Below are positions 17,994-26,857 of a DNA stretch of 64,000 nt, piece after piece. Position 1 is the first letter of the stretch. Each line of letters begins with the position of its first letter. Made by a program: the position numbers and the translations under genes. The notes below the pieces were generated by a model. That model saw nothing but the letters and a program-made list of their open reading frames with translations, was not told the origin of the DNA and did no database searches. Source of the DNA: Promethearchaeia archaeon (GTDB taxonomy: Archaea > Asgardarchaeota > Lokiarchaeia > Sigyniarchaeales > SOKP01). The stretch spans positions 204,547-268,546 of the forward strand of contig JAHQWG010000028.1 of assembly GCA_029856045.1 (NCBI GenBank), given 5' to 3'.

Positions 17994-18377
17994 ATGTTAA
18001 GTATTGAAAAATTAATTAGATCTAGATTAATTTTAGAAGAAGAATTATCTATTTATATAAAAATTTTGACTTTTGAACCTAAATTAGCGAGAATTCATGT
18101 AATTTTAAGAGATAAAGTTCAACTCTTTATAAGATATAATAATCATGATGAATATAGTTATAGTATCATCTTTTCCCAAATGGAATTAGATCGATGCAGA
18201 TTTGATAACTATGACGATAGATGGGATGTTTTAACAAGACCAAATCATTATCATCCACGATATAATAAATTGGGTTTTGAAAGTCCTATGAATGGTAATC
18301 CAGATCATGATATTCCAAAATTATGTAAATTAATAAAATCAGGTAAAATACTTTTTAAAAATTTCAAGTTTATTTAA
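17994..18377 (+). CDS. Putative DUF6516/TumE-like toxin
   Basis: 127 residues. After an N-terminal helix it has a beta-sheet region and the segment RCRFDNYDDRWDVLTRPNHYHP, then PDHDIPKLCKLIK; an RxDN-x(n)-HxH layout like this is typical of the small DUF6516 (TumE) toxin family. Encoded directly after an 80-residue helical protein in a patch of broken genes, the usual setting of mobile toxin-antitoxin modules. Function not proven; the alternative is an unrelated orphan. The gene overlaps the end of a GNAT remnant on the other strand. Confidence 0.6.
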   Translation: MLSIEKLIRSRLILEEELSIYIKILTFEPKLARIHVILRDKVQLFIRYNNHDEYSYSIIFSQMELDRCRFDNYDDRWDVLTRPNHYHPRYNKLGFESPMNGNPDHDIPKLCKLIKSGKILFKNFKFI

Positions 18378-18612
18378 TAAATAAATGGAATTCATTCTAT
18401 CGACATATTCTCCTACTAAGATCATTTTAGTAGAATAGTCAATATTGACAAGAGGTCGAATTCTTTTATGACCAAAGGAATGAACGTAACTAAAAAACTT
18501 TAGATATCGATCTTGTTTTCCCATCGAATAATAAAGCTCTTGAAGCATTATTTCGTCAGTCGGTTTCACGGGCTGGATTTTTATCGTTTTTCCATCTAAT
18601 AATTTTATGAAA
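18339..18612 (-). pseudogene. Remnant of a GNAT-type acyltransferase domain
   Basis: Minus-strand frame reading KLLDGKTIKIQPVKPTDEIMLQELYYS..YLKFF..VNIDYSTKMILVGE. This is the start of the GNAT domain seen in fusions with acyl-CoA ligases/hydrolases (pattern: LRDG-x-IRP-x-PTDE ... Y-x-RFF ... IDYD-x-EMA). The upstream enzyme domain is missing, a stop lies just beyond 18612, and the GNAT domain is cut after about 80 residues. A fragment of 76 residues from an internal ATG is open but is unlikely to be functional. Confidence 0.65.
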
Positions 18613-18777
18613 GAATATCATATATCGGGACATGCATCAAAAAAGAATATTAAATGGGCAATAGAAACGATTAATCCCGATGTTATAATTCCAGTTCATA
18701 CAGATAATCATTGCTGGTTTAATAACAATTTCGATAACGCAGTTCCTATAAAAGAAAGTTATACCTTAAAATTTTAA
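18607..18777 (+). pseudogene. C-terminal remnant of a beta-CASP/RNase J-like metallohydrolase (copy 2)
   Basis: A 56-codon open frame, MKEYHISGHASKKNIKWAIE then VIIPVHTDNHCWF, which is the conserved SGHA and PVHT(E/D)N end of RNase J-like beta-CASP nucleases. It is similar to the remnant at 17263-17431 at both DNA and protein level, but without the TGA. Coding-like sequence extends a few codons upstream into the junction with the opposite-strand GNAT remnant. Too short to fold into the nuclease; called a pseudogene tail. Confidence 0.7.
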
Positions 18778-18948
18778 AATAATTGCTGATTCCCAAAAAA
18801 TAAAATTTAATCTTGAATATTATTATTATAATCTTAAAAATGTTTCAAAATTGAAATCCAAAAAAAAATTATTTATTAAAAATAAAAGTTAAAAACTTAA
18901 ATGAAAAGGATTTTATTATTATAAAGCGTTAAGGATTAAAAAGTTAAT

Positions 18949-20811
18949 ATGTCTCAATCTCAAAATATAGCAAGATTGGATTTTATAAATTTTCCTCAGA
19001 AAATTTTAATTCCTAATCAAGATTTTCAGTTGAATTTTCAAATTACAAATAATTCTGCAAATTCAGAACTTTATAAATTAATTATTAGTGGAGAGAATTT
19101 AGAAATTATACAGTCCGAAGAATTAATTAAAGGTATACAATTCAAAGAGAATGAAACTAAGCAGTTTAAAATAAATTTACGCCCTAAGATTGATGGACAA
19201 GGAAAAATTACTTTTAATATAACTCATGTGAAAACTGTTCAATACACAGTTAAAGTTAAAAAAATAAGAGAGATTGTGTCAATAAGTAAAATTAATGAGA
19301 TTTTTGGTAAAGAATACATTACTTCATCAGACATGGAGGATCTTTTTTTTAAAGATGAGTTCGTAGAAAATATGAGCAATTTTGAAATTCAAGAAGCTCT
19401 TAATAAATTGGATTTACCCGATGAAAACCCTGTTGCATCAGAATATGGTGAAGAACGACAAACTCCATTTTGTCCTCCTGAACAAAAAAAAATCCTAATA
19501 AAAAAAATAGCAAAAGCCTACTTTACGAAAAAGGAACTTGTAAAATCATTTAAAATAATTGAAAGATTATCAGATGTTAATGAGCGATGGGGATTATACT
19601 CTGATTTGGTTAGAGCATATGCATTTATTAATGTTAAAGAAGCCGTTGATTATGCTGGTGTGATTCCTGATAAGAAAAAAAAAGATAATTTGCTTAAAAA
19701 TATTGCATTAGATATAATTTTAACTGATGCTGAACAAGCAAGTCAAATTGCATTACTAATTGATGACTCTAAATTAAAAGAAACAGTCTTATCAGAAATA
19801 TTATTCAAATGCGTAAAGGGAGAACCTTTATTAGCTATAAAAATATCAAATCTTATTGAAGATTTAACTTTAAGGATATTAGTTTTATTTGAAATTTGTT
19901 CTTCATTATTGGCTCAAAATAACAAATTAAAAGTATTAGAACTTATACAAACCGTTTTAAAAATACTTCTTTCCGAAAAATCCGTTAATTTAGCAGAAAA
20001 TAATTTTAATAATTTTAATTTTCATCTATTTATAAATTCTATTCATGCTCTTGCTGAATTGGATTCTCCAAAAGCTGCTGATGCTTACATAAAATCACTT
20101 AAAGAAAAAAAATTGAGAAAAAAAATCAAAGAGGACCTATTTGATATAATCTATAAAATGGTTGATGAAACACGCACAAGAATTGATTCCTTCATTGTAA
20201 TTAATCAATATTTCTTGATAAATACATATTTTTCAACTATTTTTGAAGAATTATCAAATTTTGCAAATATGGATGGTAATATAAGTGAAAATATATTATC
20301 TAAAAATTTTAATTTTAAAATATTAGTATTTTGTCTATTTGGGTATTCATTTCATACATTTCCCTTTTTTGATAGGATTTATAATGAATTAAAGAAAGAA
20401 AACAGTGATTCATTTGCATATTACACATTACCCGTAAAAGGAAAGCATAATGAAAGTGATTCTATCATAATAAAAAAAACAATTAAACATTTTTTCAAAT
20501 CAAATTTTTCACAAATGAATAATGACATTTATGTTTTCAATTTGGATTTCATTCCGTATTTAAATGCACCTACAATTATTATGGAGTCTGATCCCGCTAT
20601 AAATATTTCGATTCAATCAAAAATAATCAGTAAATTGGGAAATAAAATAAGTTTTATTCTCGATAATGGAGTTTTTAAAGGTGGGGATATCCCAGAAATT
20701 TTAAAATCCATATTTACTAACAGCAATTTTAAAATTATCAATTTAGTATTATCTTATGAAATATTAAACAATTATATTTTATTTAAGCACTTTCTTAAGG
20801 CATTGCTATAA
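18949..20811 (+). CDS. Unknown protein with N-terminal Ig-like domain and long helical region
   Basis: 620 residues, family not recognised. Residues about 5-110 look like an Ig/MSP-type beta-sandwich (PQKILIPNQDFQLNFQITNNS ... FKINLRPKIDGQGKITFNI), resembling eukaryotic-type beta-sandwich adhesion or scaffold folds. Residues about 175-440 are a run of amphipathic helices with HEAT/TPR-like spacing (KKIAKAYFTKKELVKSFKIIERLSDVNERW ...). The last 150 residues are alpha/beta (YTLPVKGKHNESD ... NKISFILDNG). No signal peptide or membrane helix. It is 15 nt upstream of a GCS2-type ligase, and both precede an amidohydrolase, so it probably acts as the scaffold or recognition subunit of that operon. 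Confidence 0.75.
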   Translation: MSQSQNIARLDFINFPQKILIPNQDFQLNFQITNNSANSELYKLIISGENLEIIQSEELIKGIQFKENETKQFKINLRPKIDGQGKITFNITHVKTVQYTVKVKKIREIVSISKINEIFGKEYITSSDMEDLFFKDEFVENMSNFEIQEALNKLDLPDENPVASEYGEERQTPFCPPEQKKILIKKIAKAYFTKKELVKSFKIIERLSDVNERWGLYSDLVRAYAFINVKEAVDYAGVIPDKKKKDNLLKNIALDIILTDAEQASQIALLIDDSKLKETVLSEILFKCVKGEPLLAIKISNLIEDLTLRILVLFEICSSLLAQNNKLKVLELIQTVLKILLSEKSVNLAENNFNNFNFHLFINSIHALAELDSPKAADAYIKSLKEKKLRKKIKEDLFDIIYKMVDETRTRIDSFIVINQYFLINTYFSTIFEELSNFANMDGNISENILSKNFNFKILVFCLFGYSFHTFPFFDRIYNELKKENSDSFAYYTLPVKGKHNESDSIIIKKTIKHFFKSNFSQMNNDIYVFNLDFIPYLNAPTIIMESDPAINISIQSKIISKLGNKISFILDNGVFKGGDIPEILKSIFTNSNFKIINLVLSYEILNNYILFKHFLKALL

Positions 20812-20826
20812 AAGTGTAATAAAAAA

Positions 20827-22575
20827 ATGACAAAAGGGAAAAAAGAGAAAAAGAAAAAGAAAGAAGATGAAGAACCCTCAAGTGCTGGATTATTTTCAGC
20901 TCTTAGTGGAGGGGCAGAAAAAAGAGATGTTTCTGACTTAAATCCGCTATTTCAAGCCAATGTGGCATCTTTCTCAGATTTTAAAAAAGGAAAAAAGTCT
21001 GTTGAACCCAGAACTATTTCTGAAGTTAGACACGCAACATTGGGCTCTAAAGTTGAAAAAAAAGATAAATTATCTGTTGGAACGGATTATCAAGAAATTA
21101 TTCTTCCAGAGATCTCATGGGGTGAAATGCTTGCAGATATAACTAATTGGACGCCACTCCCTTTTACGCATGGAATAGAGATGGAGCTTATAATCTGTGA
21201 TGATGATGGGAATTATCCTCCTGGTGATGAAATGGTTTTTAGAATGAAAGAAATTGTTAAAGAATCTATAAAAATAATAAATGAGATTATCTATGAGGGG
21301 CGAGAGGATTTTTTACCAATGCCTGATTATATTCGAGGGAAAATCATGCAAGCTCCCTTTGGAAAGGAGGATATCGAAAAAGGGTATGTAATGAATATTT
21401 CATATAATCTTCAAGGAACCGAATTAAATATTGATAGTTTTGGAAGAGATGGAAATGTCACTGCCATTACTTATATTTTAGAATTAGTCACTCCCCCCTG
21501 TGAATACGTCGAAGAATTAGCTTACTGGTCCTCAACATTATTTTTATTAGCAAAAAAAACACTTCCTAGAGATTTGCATATAGTAGCTTCTGCTATAAAT
21601 CCTACATCAAAAGAGTATCAAAGAGGTTTATCGCAAGCAGATCATCATCATTTAGGTGATTTTAATTCCGAATTAGAAAAAATGCAAGCTTATTGTATGA
21701 TAAGAAATTTCATACCTCATATTATTGCATTATCAACTAATTCCCCTATTATTAATAATAGGCCTACAGATGTTATCAAAATAATCAATAATAGAATAAC
21801 TGCTCCTAACTGTGTTCGTTCTTTAAGATTAAAATATAATTTAACTATGTTGTCCAATAACGATCCCAAATTTTTTATGCCTTATCTTAGTGAAGGTGGT
21901 GAAAATGGGCTTAATTATTTTTTGCAAGTAGTTAATAAAGCCAGTAGAGAAGATGGACGATTTCAAGATATTTTTCCATTTACAGATTGGGGAACTATTG
22001 AAATAAGAGCAATGGATGCACAAATTTCAATTTGTCGAAGAATTGGATTAGGATTACTTGTTCAAACACTATGCTATAAAGCTAGAAAATTGTATCAAAA
22101 CAAACAATGGGTTCCAGATGCAGGTTCTGAAACAATTGCCTTTAATCGTGCGAGCGTAATTAACAGAGGGTTAATTGCCCTATTTAAACCAATAAATCTA
22201 ACAAAAGAAACACTAGTAGAATATGACCCTGAATTTGCTGAAGCATATCTTGGACCTGATAATAATCCTAATCGCTATATGTTTCAAGCAGTTCAAAGGA
22301 TGTTCATATATCTTAAACCGGAATTGGAAGAATTGGGTTTTTTATATTCTCCTTTTTTAAAGCCACTTTTACAATCAGTTTTTGGAAATGTTTCATATGC
22401 TGAACCCCCAATAACCGAAGCAGAATATCAATTAAGTCTTTTTCAGTATAAAATAGATAATGATCAATTTCCAGATGTTCTTGAAGATTTAATTTATTTT
22501 ACAATTGAATATTGTCAAGACCCACTAAATCAACCTCTAACTGGTACTTTACTTCTTCCGAAAGAAATGAGATGA
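20827..22575 (+). CDS. GCS2-type carboxylate-amine ligase (glutamate-cysteine ligase family)
   Basis: 582 residues. The first 80 or so are lysine-rich and low complexity (KGKKEKKKKKEDEEP), an unusual extension. The catalytic region has family motifs: GIEMEL (116-121, metal-binding Glu), SQADHHHLGDF (269-279), STNSP (303-307) and TIEIRAMDAQ (390-399). GCS2 enzymes activate a carboxylate with ATP and join it to an amine; haloarchaeal GshA and bacterial YbdK are relatives. The substrate here is not known. It lies between the Ig/helical gene and an amidohydrolase, which could hydrolyse the amide that this enzyme makes. Ends in TGA, 22 nt before the next gene. Confidence 0.82.
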   Translation: MTKGKKEKKKKKEDEEPSSAGLFSALSGGAEKRDVSDLNPLFQANVASFSDFKKGKKSVEPRTISEVRHATLGSKVEKKDKLSVGTDYQEIILPEISWGEMLADITNWTPLPFTHGIEMELIICDDDGNYPPGDEMVFRMKEIVKESIKIINEIIYEGREDFLPMPDYIRGKIMQAPFGKEDIEKGYVMNISYNLQGTELNIDSFGRDGNVTAITYILELVTPPCEYVEELAYWSSTLFLLAKKTLPRDLHIVASAINPTSKEYQRGLSQADHHHLGDFNSELEKMQAYCMIRNFIPHIIALSTNSPIINNRPTDVIKIINNRITAPNCVRSLRLKYNLTMLSNNDPKFFMPYLSEGGENGLNYFLQVVNKASREDGRFQDIFPFTDWGTIEIRAMDAQISICRRIGLGLLVQTLCYKARKLYQNKQWVPDAGSETIAFNRASVINRGLIALFKPINLTKETLVEYDPEFAEAYLGPDNNPNRYMFQAVQRMFIYLKPELEELGFLYSPFLKPLLQSVFGNVSYAEPPITEAEYQLSLFQYKIDNDQFPDVLEDLIYFTIEYCQDPLNQPLTGTLLLPKEMR

Positions 22576-22597
22576 AAATTAATAGGTATCTTTAAAA

Positions 22598-24157
22598 ATG
22601 TTAACTGTTAAAATTGAAAGCACAAAAAGAACATACATAAAAAATTTATTTGTTATAGATGCACATTCCCATCTTGGCGAAGATGTAGATGGAGCTACAA
22701 TGATGAATCCTCTTGCTCCTGGTTCCGGAACTTTTGATTTCTGGACAAAAGTACAAGCCAAATTAATTGAAGAATGGAATAAAACAGGAGAAAAATCTTT
22801 CCAAACTACAATGGACGGTGAATTAATAAAATTAACTTTTGATTTTACACCTATACCTTTTATTAAAAAGATTTTTGAAAATTTGCAAACATTAAATGGA
22901 AATTTTTCAGATGTAAATGAAAAAACAAGCCATACTTCATTTATTGACCAAGCTGTGGTTTTTCCCTTTCAAGATACTTTTAGAAATAAACGACCAGAAG
23001 CCTTGTATCGTGCAAGTAATATTAATATATCAAGATTCACAACGCGCTTTCCATTTTCATTTAAATTGATTGGATATTGTCGCGTTGATCCTATGGAAGG
23101 AGAAAAAGCAGTAAATGAAGTTAAATATGGTAATGAAGTTTTAGGTCTTAGAGGTTTAAAATTGCATCCTCGTTCTGAAGGCTGGATTGATCATGTAAAT
23201 ACACAAAAACCGATTAATGTTTTAATCGAAGCTGCAAAGCATTCAATGCCTACTCTTTTTGATACTAGAGGAAGGCAGACAATCCTAGATATTCGAGATC
23301 TTATTACTAACACACGAAATTTAATTCAAAAATCATATCCGGAATTATTGCCCCATTTTAAAGTCATTATTGGTCATTGTGCGCAAGGAAATGTTGAAGA
23401 TTATGAAGTTTATGAGGCAATAATACAACCAAATACAATTGGAGAATTATCAATGCTTCATGGTTCAGGAGCGGGAAATTTCTTTGCAAGTTTTAGAAAT
23501 TGGTATATTAAAAACAATAAAGAAAAAAGCACAGGAAAAAAATGGTCTGAATTTTTACTTTATGGCTCTGATTATCCATATTTCGGTGATGTTCACGCTG
23601 AAAAATTAATAATTTATATTATTAATAAACAATTTTTTGATTCTGGTGGAACCTTAAATGATGCTGAAAATATTCTGGGATTAAACCTTATTAAACTTCT
23701 ACCAGAATATAATTTACCTCAAATAGAGAAAAATAATGTAATGGTTAGATCTACTCTTATACCAAATATCCAATTAGGTCAAGGTCCCCCTCAAGATAAC
23801 ATACCATTAAACATTGGCACAAAAATAATCGCCAAACTATTATCTGATAACACAATTGACATCTCTAAGCTATGTTTCCAATTTAAAGAATCTTTTGAAA
23901 ATTATAATAATGAAGCACTGTTGAAAACGGTATCTAAAACATCACCAAATAAAATTGCAAATTTATTGTTCATGAATTTACTTCAAAATCAACTTGCAAT
24001 CATCACTCCTCTTAAAAATGATGCAATATGGAATAAATTTGGATATAAATATTTCAGTATTGAAGATCATGAGCTTTTTAATTCAGTCCTTAGCAATAGC
24101 TATCCCACTAACAACATTAATCAAGCAACACAAATAATTTCTCAAATATTTCAATAA
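22598..24157 (+). CDS. Amidohydrolase-superfamily enzyme (amidohydrolase 2 type) with extra C-terminal domain
   Basis: 519 residues. Metal-site residues of the amidohydrolase 2 fold are visible: DAHSHLG (H23, H25), GLKLHPRSEGW (Lys188/His190), IIGHCAQGN (His260) and LLYGSDYPY (Asp325). After about residue 390 there is a roughly 130-residue extension (SKLCFQFKESFENYNNEALL ...) not typical of the family. The 22-nt gap from the ligase gene implies co-transcription. Members hydrolyse amides or decarboxylate aromatic acids; with a carboxylate-amine ligase upstream, cleavage of a peptide-like or gamma-glutamyl-like amide is a reasonable inference. Third and last gene of the operon. Confidence 0.82.
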   Translation: MLTVKIESTKRTYIKNLFVIDAHSHLGEDVDGATMMNPLAPGSGTFDFWTKVQAKLIEEWNKTGEKSFQTTMDGELIKLTFDFTPIPFIKKIFENLQTLNGNFSDVNEKTSHTSFIDQAVVFPFQDTFRNKRPEALYRASNINISRFTTRFPFSFKLIGYCRVDPMEGEKAVNEVKYGNEVLGLRGLKLHPRSEGWIDHVNTQKPINVLIEAAKHSMPTLFDTRGRQTILDIRDLITNTRNLIQKSYPELLPHFKVIIGHCAQGNVEDYEVYEAIIQPNTIGELSMLHGSGAGNFFASFRNWYIKNNKEKSTGKKWSEFLLYGSDYPYFGDVHAEKLIIYIINKQFFDSGGTLNDAENILGLNLIKLLPEYNLPQIEKNNVMVRSTLIPNIQLGQGPPQDNIPLNIGTKIIAKLLSDNTIDISKLCFQFKESFENYNNEALLKTVSKTSPNKIANLLFMNLLQNQLAIITPLKNDAIWNKFGYKYFSIEDHELFNSVLSNSYPTNNINQATQIISQIFQ

Positions 24158-24310
24158 TGCATTTAGAATCCATAAACAGTTAAAGATTTTTAATTTATGA
24201 ATTGGCAAATTTAAAATTAATGTATGTTTTTAAAAAACTCATTTTGTTATAGATTATTCAAAAAAAAAAGAAATTTAATATTAACGCTTTAAACAGTTCT
24301 AGTAGATGCT

Positions 24311-24700
24311 TTATCCTAAAAGTTCAAAAACTTTTCCCAATGCCATCATTTTTCCTAATCCACGTAATTTTATTTTCCGAGTAATCCAATTTTTCATCAA
24401 TGTTCCTGTAGATAACCCTTCACCAAAAACACCTAGAAAAATTTCCATAGGTGCTTCAAATATACCATCTGGTTTCAAACTTTTCAATGTTTCCTTGTCA
24501 TTTTTAACGGCTTCTGCATCTATTTTACCCTTATCTATCTTTAATAAAGCGGCATACCTTTGATCTTTAGGATTAAGCAAAATATTTACAGTTGTATCAC
24601 TAAACTCTTTTTTAAACTCGTCTATATAATTTAACGCTTCAATTTGCATCCACAATAATCCTGCAAGCCCTCTTCTTACTTTTTTTTTTGGAAACGACAT
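24311..24700 (-). CDS. SCP2-like (sterol carrier protein 2 fold) protein, copy 1
   Basis: 129 residues, matching the small SCP2 fold: beta strands with ILLNPKDQRYAALLKIDKGKIDAEAV, then DKETLKSLKPDGIFEAPMEIFLGVFGEGLSTGTLMKNWITRKIKLRGLGKMMALGKVFELL, whose KIKLRG-x-GKMMALGKVF end is the usual SCP2 hydrophobic-pocket helix. Such domains bind lipids or acyl-CoA. It is the last gene of the corrinoid protein/methyltransferase operon (55 nt after the methyltransferase). Paralogue at 27997-28386. Binding of a hydrophobic methylated substrate or cofactor is inferred from context only. Confidence 0.75.
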   Translation of the reverse strand: MSFPKKKVRRGLAGLLWMQIEALNYIDEFKKEFSDTTVNILLNPKDQRYAALLKIDKGKIDAEAVKNDKETLKSLKPDGIFEAPMEIFLGVFGEGLSTGTLMKNWITRKIKLRGLGKMMALGKVFELLG

Positions 24701-24755
24701 TTTAAATCACATTTAATATAAATTTAATTAGTTTTTTTCAATTTTATTTGATTTT

Positions 24756-25964
24756 TCATTGATTTTTAGATATTTTTTGCTTCCACTCTTTGAATGATTC
24801 CCGTTTTGGTATCTTCAATTCAATATCATCAAGATTATCAGCTATGGGATACCGACCATATGTATGTACGGCTGCAATGCCAGCATGAATATGATCAGAA
24901 GGAGCATCAGCTGGGAGATTACCAAAGAGAAATTGTACACTATGTTCTCGGGCAAAAGCATCGATGATACGTTTAACCGCACTGATGATTTTCTCCACTG
25001 GACCATCTCGGATCAACCGAGCATTTAACGTTGCAATAATAGACGCATTTATGCCTTGTTCCCGATATTTAGCTAAATAATCTAGGACCGGTTCCAAAGG
25101 ATAATCTTGCCAGCGTCCCATGCCCAGAAATAGAGAGGGAGCACCTTGACTTGCTATTTCAACATCAAAACAGCCATGAAGCACGTTAGCATCAAATTTT
25201 TCTAGGCGTTCCTCGCAATAATCACCACTTACGTTCATAGCCATCACACCAATTTTCTTGGCCTTTTCCAATAATCTTTCGTTGTAAGGTACAACCCACT
25301 CCTTCATGTCCTTAACCGAGAGATTTGGAACACATGCCCATGCATCAGCACCAACAGCTATGAGTATATCACAAACCTCATTTTGCACCTTAAGATAGGG
25401 TAGCAACACATCATCTGTGATAAAAGTAAATAATTCATGAGCAAATTGCGGTCGTTTCCTCATGTCTTTAATCAATGCAGGGAAACTACGCATTCCCACT
25501 GCCATGCTGAAAGGACTGCAAAACATCCCCAAATTTGACCCATACTCTAGGCTTAGTTCGATACATCCCAATACATAGGGTAACCGTCCATCATTACGCC
25601 AATCCACCTCTTTAGCTTTAAGTTTAGTTAAATCCTCAGGATTCTTGATAAGAGGCTCACGAAAATCAATTGTGGGCATTGAATTCTCACCATAAATCAT
25701 TTTCGCCCCCATTGCCTCTATCTCATAGTTATAAAGATCGGCAAAAGGATTAAACATATCGAAATCGTAATAACCAGTAACATCAGCCATAGCATCAACA
25801 ATCGCATTGGCATCATAATAGAATTTCTTGGCTGGTACTTCAGCTAATATCATTGTATGGTCATGCATTTGAGCCAAAACTTGAATCCAAGGTCTTTCAC
25901 CCCCAGATATGGCACCCGCTAATCCCTTACTTCCTGAACCCTTTTTGGTTTTTTCTTTCCCCAT
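24756..25964 (-). CDS. Uroporphyrinogen decarboxylase-family methyltransferase (MtaA/CmuA-like), copy 1
   Basis: 402-residue UROD-fold protein directly downstream of a corrinoid protein gene (1 nt spacing), the arrangement of corrinoid-dependent methyltransferases. Recognisable family regions are YGENSMPTIDFREPLIKN, SPFSMAVGMRSFPALIKDM, FDANVLHGCFDVEI and LNARLIRDGPVEKI. Canonical MtaA has a zinc site HxC...C; here the HICG-like position reads MNVSGDY, and the only H-x-C is His263/Cys265 (HGC), so zinc binding may be altered. The N terminus is Lys/Gly-rich. Expected role: transfer of a methyl group from a substrate onto the corrinoid protein. Base composition is visibly richer in G+C than that of neighbours. 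Confidence 0.82.
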   Translation of the reverse strand: MGKEKTKKGSGSKGLAGAISGGERPWIQVLAQMHDHTMILAEVPAKKFYYDANAIVDAMADVTGYYDFDMFNPFADLYNYEIEAMGAKMIYGENSMPTIDFREPLIKNPEDLTKLKAKEVDWRNDGRLPYVLGCIELSLEYGSNLGMFCSPFSMAVGMRSFPALIKDMRKRPQFAHELFTFITDDVLLPYLKVQNEVCDILIAVGADAWACVPNLSVKDMKEWVVPYNERLLEKAKKIGVMAMNVSGDYCEERLEKFDANVLHGCFDVEIASQGAPSLFLGMGRWQDYPLEPVLDYLAKYREQGINASIIATLNARLIRDGPVEKIISAVKRIIDAFAREHSVQFLFGNLPADAPSDHIHAGIAAVHTYGRYPIADNLDDIELKIPKRESFKEWKQKISKNQ

Positions 25965-25965
25965 T

Positions 25966-26613
25966 TTAACTAACCTCCATCAATTTCTTAGCCTTTTCTG
26001 CAGCGTCAACTGCATCCTTGCCCCAAGCATCAGCTCCAATCTCATCTGAAAATTCCTGGGATGTAGGAACTCCACCAACCATCACCTTAACGCTGTTGCG
26101 CAGACCATTTTCTTGAAGTTTTTTGATAATATCCTTCATATCCAACATCGTGGTTGTCATATAACAACCTAACCCTAAAATGTTAGGTTTGAGCTCCTTA
26201 ACTTTTTCTATGAAGGTTGCGATTGATACGTCCTCTCCCACGTCGATAACCTCAAATCCAGCACTTCGTAACATAACTATCACTATTATTTTGCCCAGGG
26301 TGTGCATATCACCAGCCACTGTTCCAATTACTACTTTCCCCGTTGCTCCGAATTCTCCAGCAGTTAAATGAGGTTCAATGATTTCCATTGCCATCTTGAA
26401 AGCTTCGGCACTCATCACAACATCTGGCAGAAAATATTCGTTTTTCTTCCATAATTCTCCTGCCTCTTCAATTCCCGGTATAATACCTTCATTCACTATG
26501 TTCAAGGGTTGAATATTCTCTTCGAGAGCCTTTTGAGCCAAGCTTTGGGCTAAATCATCCTCACCTTCAAGAATTGCATTTTCTAATTCTTTTAAAGTAT
26601 TTGTAACAGCCAT
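25966..26613 (-). CDS. Methyltransferase corrinoid (B12-binding) protein, copy 1
   Basis: 215-residue MtaC/MtbC/MtgC-type protein: N-terminal helical cap (residues 1-85), then the B12 Rossmann domain with DMHTLG (D102, His104 as lower cobalt ligand, G107), DVGEDVSIATF and MVGGVPTSQEF. It carries the methyl group between methyltransferases. First gene of the operon; the next gene begins 1 nt after its stop. It differs from copy 2 (29701-30348) at only about six residues, for example Leu/Ile30, Glu/Gln32 and Ser/Ala near 189, and is almost identical in DNA including silent positions. Confidence 0.95.
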   Translation of the reverse strand: MAVTNTLKELENAILEGEDDLAQSLAQKALEENIQPLNIVNEGIIPGIEEAGELWKKNEYFLPDVVMSAEAFKMAMEIIEPHLTAGEFGATGKVVIGTVAGDMHTLGKIIVIVMLRSAGFEVIDVGEDVSIATFIEKVKELKPNILGLGCYMTTTMLDMKDIIKKLQENGLRNSVKVMVGGVPTSQEFSDEIGADAWGKDAVDAAEKAKKLMEVS

Positions 26614-26857
26614 ATTAATTTTATCTCTTTTTTTAATTTATATATTAATTTTATTTTTGCTTTTGATTAAACTAATAGTATTTATAATATTATACGATCA
26701 AAAAAACTTTATTTGAGTTGAAAAATGAAATATATAAAAATTAAAGATTTTGAATGATTATTTATTATATTTGAAATAAAAAAAGATATATTAAAGTTGG
26801 AAAACAATTATTTGATTAAACAACTTTTTAAAAGTTAAATATATTAGACCGTTTTAA

